From assembly GCF_020181655.1 (NCBI RefSeq), contig NZ_CP084032.1:2914001-2978000 (forward strand): DNA of 64,000 nt, in the 5' to 3' direction. The position numbers were made by a program, and so were the translations under genes. The notes under the pieces were generated by a model that was not told the origin of the DNA, did no database searches, and saw only the letters and a program-made list of their open reading frames with translations. Below, one piece after another: positions 60,747 through 64,000 of the stretch; position 1 is the stretch's first letter, and every line of letters begins with the position of its first letter. Source of the stretch: Pectobacterium colocasium (GTDB taxonomy: Bacteria; Pseudomonadota; Gammaproteobacteria; Enterobacterales; Enterobacteriaceae).

Positions 60747-60862
60747 TAATAATGCCGATCGTTTAAGAATCGAGATACCGGGGCTACCACGGTGCGAGGT
60801 ATCCCTACGGGAACCTCATCACCGTGTTTCCCCCTAAATCCATGCTTAAGTGAACAGCATTA
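60747..60862. mobile_element. 116-bp MITE-like element with IS4-type ends
   Basis: The element has no coding capacity. Its left end contains TAATGCCGATCGTTTAAG (60750-60767), identical to the left end of the IS4-family remnant at 37552. Its right end, CTTAAGTGAACAGCATTA (60845-60862), differs from that IS's right end at two of 18 positions. The interior folds back on itself: CACGGTG (60788-60794) with CACCGTG (60820-60826), GAGGT with ACCTC, TCCC with GGGA. An 11-bp exact direct repeat flanks it. These are the marks of a non-autonomous passenger moved by an IS4-type transposase. It carries three extra bases (TAA) at the left end. Confidence 0.88.
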
Positions 60863-60885
60863 CTTTCCTATGGAAAGGGCTTTTT
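60863..60885 (+). terminator. Right target duplication and second arm of the split yceI terminator
   Basis: CTTTCCTATGG (60863-60873) is the second copy of the duplicated target, followed by AAAGGGCTTTTT. With AAAGCCCTTTCC at 60731-60741 this formed a 12-bp stem with a TAT loop and T-tail. The arms are now 120 bp apart, but the inserted snap-back element could still bring them together in RNA. Confidence 0.8.
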
Positions 60886-60907
60886 CTATTACGCGATTAG
60901 CCGCTAA

Positions 60908-61975
60908 TTATTCAGTCTTGTCTTTCGCGACAGGAACCGGGGTGTGCAGCGTTGACTGTAATAATCCTTTGGATTTATTAAATATTTTCATTCCATTTTC
61001 ACGCCCGCTGCGTATCGCTCGCTGTTCTTCCAGCGGCAACTTCATTTCATCCTGACACTGCGTGCTACAGCAGCCTTCGTATTTTGCAGCGCAGGCAGGG
61101 CACTGGATAAACAGAAGATGGCACCCTTCATTACGGCAGTTAGTGTGACTGTCACACGACGCTCCGCACTGATGGCAATGCGCGATGACGTCATCAGAAA
61201 TGCGCTCTCCCATTCGTTCATCAAACACAAAATTCTTACCGATAAACTTCAGCGGTAGTCCCTGAGCTTTAGCCTGACGCGTATATTCAATAATACCGCC
61301 CTCGACGTGATATACGTTCTTAAAGCCATGATGCAACATGTAGGCGCTGGCCTTCTCGCAACGAATCCCGCCTGTGCAGTACATGACAATATTTTTGTCG
61401 CGCGACTCATCAAGCATTTCAACTGCCATCGGCAGTTGCTCACGAAACGTATCCGACGGCACTTCCAGCGCATTCTCGAAGTGCCCGACTTCATATTCGT
61501 AATGGTTACGCATATCGACAAACACGGTGTCGGGATCGTTAGCCATCGCATTAACCTGATCGGCTTTCAGGTATTGCCCGACATTCGCTGGGTTAAATGT
61601 CGGATCGTCAATCCCATCAGCGACAATCCGTTCGCGTACTTTCATACGCAATACCCAGAACGATTTCCCGTCATCTTCCAGAGCGATATTTAAGCGAATC
61701 TGATCGAGCGCCGGGTGCGCACTGAACAATACCGCCTTAAAGGCCTCGAACTGATTATTTGGCACGCTGATTTGTGCGTTAATCCCCTCAGTCGCAATAT
61801 AAATGCGACCGAAGACCTTACATTGCTCAAGCTGAATATACAGACTATCGCGAAAGGCTTTTGGATCATCAATGGTGAAATATTTATAGAAGGAAACTGT
61901 GGTACGCGGCTCGGTTTCCGCAAGCATACGCGCCTTCAGTTCCTCATTAGAAATCCGGTTATGTAACACTGGCAT
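60908..61975 (-). CDS. trhO: tRNA uridine(34) hydroxylase TrhO (YceA), rhodanese domain
   Basis: TrhO forms 5-hydroxyuridine at wobble U34 of tRNAs using oxygen. The ATG at 61975 (MPVLHNRIS) gives 355 residues and has AGGA upstream; a longer frame adds seven. An N-terminal acylphosphatase-like domain is followed by a rhodanese domain with the active Cys loop [13 protein letters not shown], and a Cys-rich C-terminus ([38 protein letters not shown]) that probably binds zinc. It converges on yceI across the MITE-like element. Confidence 0.95.
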   Translation of the reverse strand: MPVLHNRISNEELKARMLAETEPRTTVSFYKYFTIDDPKAFRDSLYIQLEQCKVFGRIYIATEGINAQISVPNNQFEAFKAVLFSAHPALDQIRLNIALEDDGKSFWVLRMKVRERIVADGIDDPTFNPANVGQYLKADQVNAMANDPDTVFVDMRNHYEYEVGHFENALEVPSDTFREQLPMAVEMLDESRDKNIVMYCTGGIRCEKASAYMLHHGFKNVYHVEGGIIEYTRQAKAQGLPLKFIGKNFVFDERMGERISDDVIAHCHQCGASCDSHTNCRNEGCHLLFIQCPACAAKYEGCCSTQCQDEMKLPLEEQRAIRSGRENGMKIFNKSKGLLQSTLHTPVPVAKDKTE

Positions 61976-62121
61976 GGTGTACGTTCCTGTCTTCATTGAG
62001 GTTAGCGTGTGACGTTCATCATCGAGCCATAGCCCGACACATTGAATCGCCCGGCATCATACCTGATAGCGTAGTGACTGTCAGGGCATGAAATGAATAG
62101 CGCGACGTCAAAGAGTGATCT

Positions 62122-62178
62122 ACCGTAAACCTATAACCTTATCGTAAACCCATGACCTTACCGTAAACCCATGCCCCC
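62122..62178. repeat. Tandem repeat, three 19-bp units
   Basis: Three adjacent 19-bp units start at 62122, 62141 and 62160: CCGTAAACCTATAACCTTA, TCGTAAACCCATGACCTTA and CCGTAAACCCATGCCCCCT. All share CGTAAACCYAT. They lie between divergent trhO and the oxidoreductase gene at 62230, about 50 bp before its start, in the likely promoter or leader. Confidence 0.88.
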
Positions 62179-62229
62179 TGGGATTCATTTTTGCTTTCAT
62201 GAAGTATCATCATCGAAGGATCTGTCATT

Positions 62230-63324
62230 ATGAGTCAGCTTTTCTCACCCGTATCACTTGGCAAACTCGAACTGCCCAATCGGATCATCATCGCCCCCAT
62301 GTGTCAGTATTCGGCTGAGGATGGCAAAGCGACGGCCTGGCATACCATGCATTTAGGTAACCTGTCACATTCCGGGGCAGGCCTGCTCATCATCGAGGCT
62401 ACCGCGGTTTCGCCGGAAGGCCGGATTTCCCCGCACGACCTTGGTTTGTGGGATGACGCGACAGAACAGGCTCTTGCTGGCGCGGTTAACGCAGTCAAAA
62501 CCTATTCTGCCATGCCTCTTGGCATACAATTGGGCCACGCGGGCCGCAAAGCCTCAACGGGCGTTCCGTGGAGCGGACGCGCATTTTTGCGCCCGGAACA
62601 GGGCGGCTGGCAAACCATTGCCCCCTCCGCTCTCCCTTACAATGCCAGCGATGCGGCACCGCTGGAAATGTCAGAACAGCACATCCATACATTAATTAAT
62701 TCGTTCGTGGATTCAGCTAAACGCGCGGATCGTCTGGGCTTTGATCTGATAGAAATTCACGCCGCTCATGGCTATTTGCTGCATCAGTTCCTTTCACCGC
62801 TAACAAACCATCGCACGGATAACTACGGAGGAACGCTTCAGAATCGGATGCGCCTGGTCGTTGAAATTTACCGCGCAATACGCGATGTTTTCCCCGCGCA
62901 CAAAGCCGTTGGCGTGCGAATTTCTGCGACGGATGGCGTGGAAGGCGGTTGGGATCTAGACCAGTCCGTACAGCTTAGTAAAATTTTGCATGAATTAGGC
63001 TGCGATTTCATCCACGTATCCAGTGGCGGTCTGTCGCCGTTACAGCAAATCCATCCTGCGCCTAATTATCAGGTGCCGTATGCGCAGCGGATTAAGCAAG
63101 AGGTTGGCATCACCACCATCGCCGTTGGGCTGATAACCGAGCCGGAGCAGGCAGAAGCGATCGTCGCAACGGGTGAAGCAGACGCTATCGGGCTGGCTCG
63201 CGCCATACTCTTCGATCCCCGCTGGCCATGGCATGTGGCCGCCAGACTGGGCGCGCAGGTATCCGCCCCCGCACAATACTGGCGTAGTGAACCACGCTAC
63301 GCCAGAGGCATTTTCAAACAATAG
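62230..63324 (+). CDS. Old Yellow Enzyme family NADH:flavin oxidoreductase (YqjM-like)
   Basis: The 364-residue FMN TIM-barrel reduces activated C=C bonds. It belongs to the YqjM subgroup, seen from the N-terminal RIIIAPMCQYSAEDGKATAWH with the Cys that tunes FMN, the IQLGHAGRKAS segment, the substrate-binding His pair in IEIHAAHGYLLHQFLSPLTNHRTDNYGG, and the FMN phosphate site VGLITEPEQAEAIVATGEADAIGLARAIL. Natural substrate unknown. The region between trhO and lpxL is a plausible insertion site for accessory genes. Confidence 0.92.
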   Translation: MSQLFSPVSLGKLELPNRIIIAPMCQYSAEDGKATAWHTMHLGNLSHSGAGLLIIEATAVSPEGRISPHDLGLWDDATEQALAGAVNAVKTYSAMPLGIQLGHAGRKASTGVPWSGRAFLRPEQGGWQTIAPSALPYNASDAAPLEMSEQHIHTLINSFVDSAKRADRLGFDLIEIHAAHGYLLHQFLSPLTNHRTDNYGGTLQNRMRLVVEIYRAIRDVFPAHKAVGVRISATDGVEGGWDLDQSVQLSKILHELGCDFIHVSSGGLSPLQQIHPAPNYQVPYAQRIKQEVGITTIAVGLITEPEQAEAIVATGEADAIGLARAILFDPRWPWHVAARLGAQVSAPAQYWRSEPRYARGIFKQ

Positions 63325-63582
63325 CGATAATACGCCGTGTTCAGGCGATCCGATCTGGGTCGCCACTTCTCTACCTCACCACACGTCATGCCACCAAAGG
63401 TTAAAACTCATTTGCTGAAAATGATACGATCATAGCCGTTTTTTGCATAAAAATCAGTCAATAAGACGACAGTAATTTGTGTTATTGGCAAAGCGCCGCA
63501 ATAATCTATCTTGCAGTTAACCATTAACTCGTTTTTTAACGGTTCGCGTGCTGAGCAGCACCAAAATATTGATACTGAGGCC

Positions 63583-64000
63583 ATGACACAAATCCCTTCT
63601 TTTAATCGTTCATTGCTACATCCGCGCTATTGGCTCACCTGGTTGGGCATCGGCATCCTTTACCTTATCGTTTTGCTACCCTATCCCGCTCTATATCGTA
63701 TCGGTATCGCACTTGGTCATTTGGCTATGCGTCTATTACCAAAGCGCGTCAACGTTGCTACCCGTAACCTTGAACTGTGTTTTCCCGACATGCCGCAGAC
63801 TGAGCGTGAAGCATTAGTCAGGAAAAATTTTGAATCTGTCGGTATGGGTGTGATTGAAACCGGTATGGCCTGGTTTTGGCCAAACTGGCGTATCGAACGC
63901 TGGTTTACGGTGACCGGCCTTGAACATATCCGCCCTGTATTGGAGAAACAACAAGGCGTGTTACTCATTGGTCTGCATTTCCTGACGCTGGAATTGGGAG
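63583..64000 (+). CDS. lpxL: Lipid A lauroyltransferase LpxL, N-terminal part (cut by window edge)
   Basis: The frame from the ATG at 63583 is open to the window end (139 codons). It has an N-terminal membrane helix ([24 protein letters not shown]), [40 protein letters not shown], and HFLTLELG, whose His begins the HX4(D/E) acyltransferase motif. LpxL adds laurate from acyl-ACP to Kdo2-lipid IVA at the inner membrane. LpxL rather than LpxM or LpxP is chosen from N-terminal similarity and its place near trhO. Confidence 0.93.
   Translation, partial: MTQIPSFNRSLLHPRYWLTWLGIGILYLIVLLPYPALYRIGIALGHLAMRLLPKRVNVATRNLELCFPDMPQTEREALVRKNFESVGMGVIETGMAWFWPNWRIERWFTVTGLEHIRPVLEKQQGVLLIGLHFLTLELG

Overview
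The window is a chromosomal segment from a gammaproteobacterium of the order Enterobacterales, most likely Pectobacterium or a close relative in the Pectobacteriaceae. Nearly every protein is recognisable as an ortholog of an Escherichia coli protein, and several blocks keep E. coli gene order (ppsA/ppsR/aroH; selO-ydiV-nlpC-btuDEC; lolCDE-nagK-cobB; mfd; ycfJ-ndh; the hinT-to-nagZ/ycfP block; ptsG; the tatD-holB-tmk-mltG-pabC-fab-plsX-rpmF run; rluC/rne; pyrC-dinI-bssS-yceJ-yceI-trhO-lpxL). The genus call is an inference from memory of these families, not from a database search. I saw no tRNA, rRNA, CRISPR array or prophage.

Layout. 1-5.5 kb: end of apbE, PEP synthase ppsA with its bifunctional regulator ppsR divergent, and the Trp-sensitive DAHP synthase aroH. 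5.6-9.3 kb: a tightly overlapping, Fur-boxed heme operon hmuSTUV with no adjacent receptor gene. 9.4-16 kb: selO, the degenerate EAL protein ydiV, lplA, nlpC and btuD-btuE-btuC. 16-18.3 kb: an accessory patch with a methyltransferase, a divergent Crp/Fnr-type regulator and a small Fur-boxed Cys/His-rich ORF. 18.3-28.4 kb: cobB, nagK, lolCDE, mfd, yegD. 28.4-30.7 kb: a TetR repressor facing an MFS efflux gene broken by a frameshift, with three repeated operator-like palindromes between them. 30.7-37.3 kb: ycfJ, ndh, then an operon-like run hinT-ycfL-lpoB-thiK-nagZ-ycfP for wall synthesis, wall recycling and cofactors.

37.5-52.4 kb: an IS4-family deletion remnant, ptsG, then the long minus-strand block tatD(ycfH)-holB-tmk-mltG-pabC-fabF-acpP-fabG-fabD-fabH-plsX-rpmF-yceD, maf on plus, and rluC on minus. 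The fab genes make and extend acyl-ACP, PlsX passes it to phospholipid synthesis and, just beyond the right-hand end of the window's yceI block, LpxL uses acyl-ACP for lipid A. 52.5-64 kb: rne with its long regulatory leader, a small monooxygenase, pyrC, SOS-boxed dinI, an unknown ORF, bssS, yceJ-yceI, trhO, an Old Yellow Enzyme gene and the start of lpxL.

The most interesting signal is in non-coding DNA. A 116-bp non-coding snap-back element (MITE-like) at 60747-60862 has ends matching those of the IS4-family remnant at 37552-38324. Each is flanked by a perfect 10-11 bp direct repeat, and each sits exactly in the loop of what was an intrinsic terminator hairpin (yceI and ptsG respectively). 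This suggests an IS4-type transposition system, with non-autonomous passengers, that prefers terminator hairpins.
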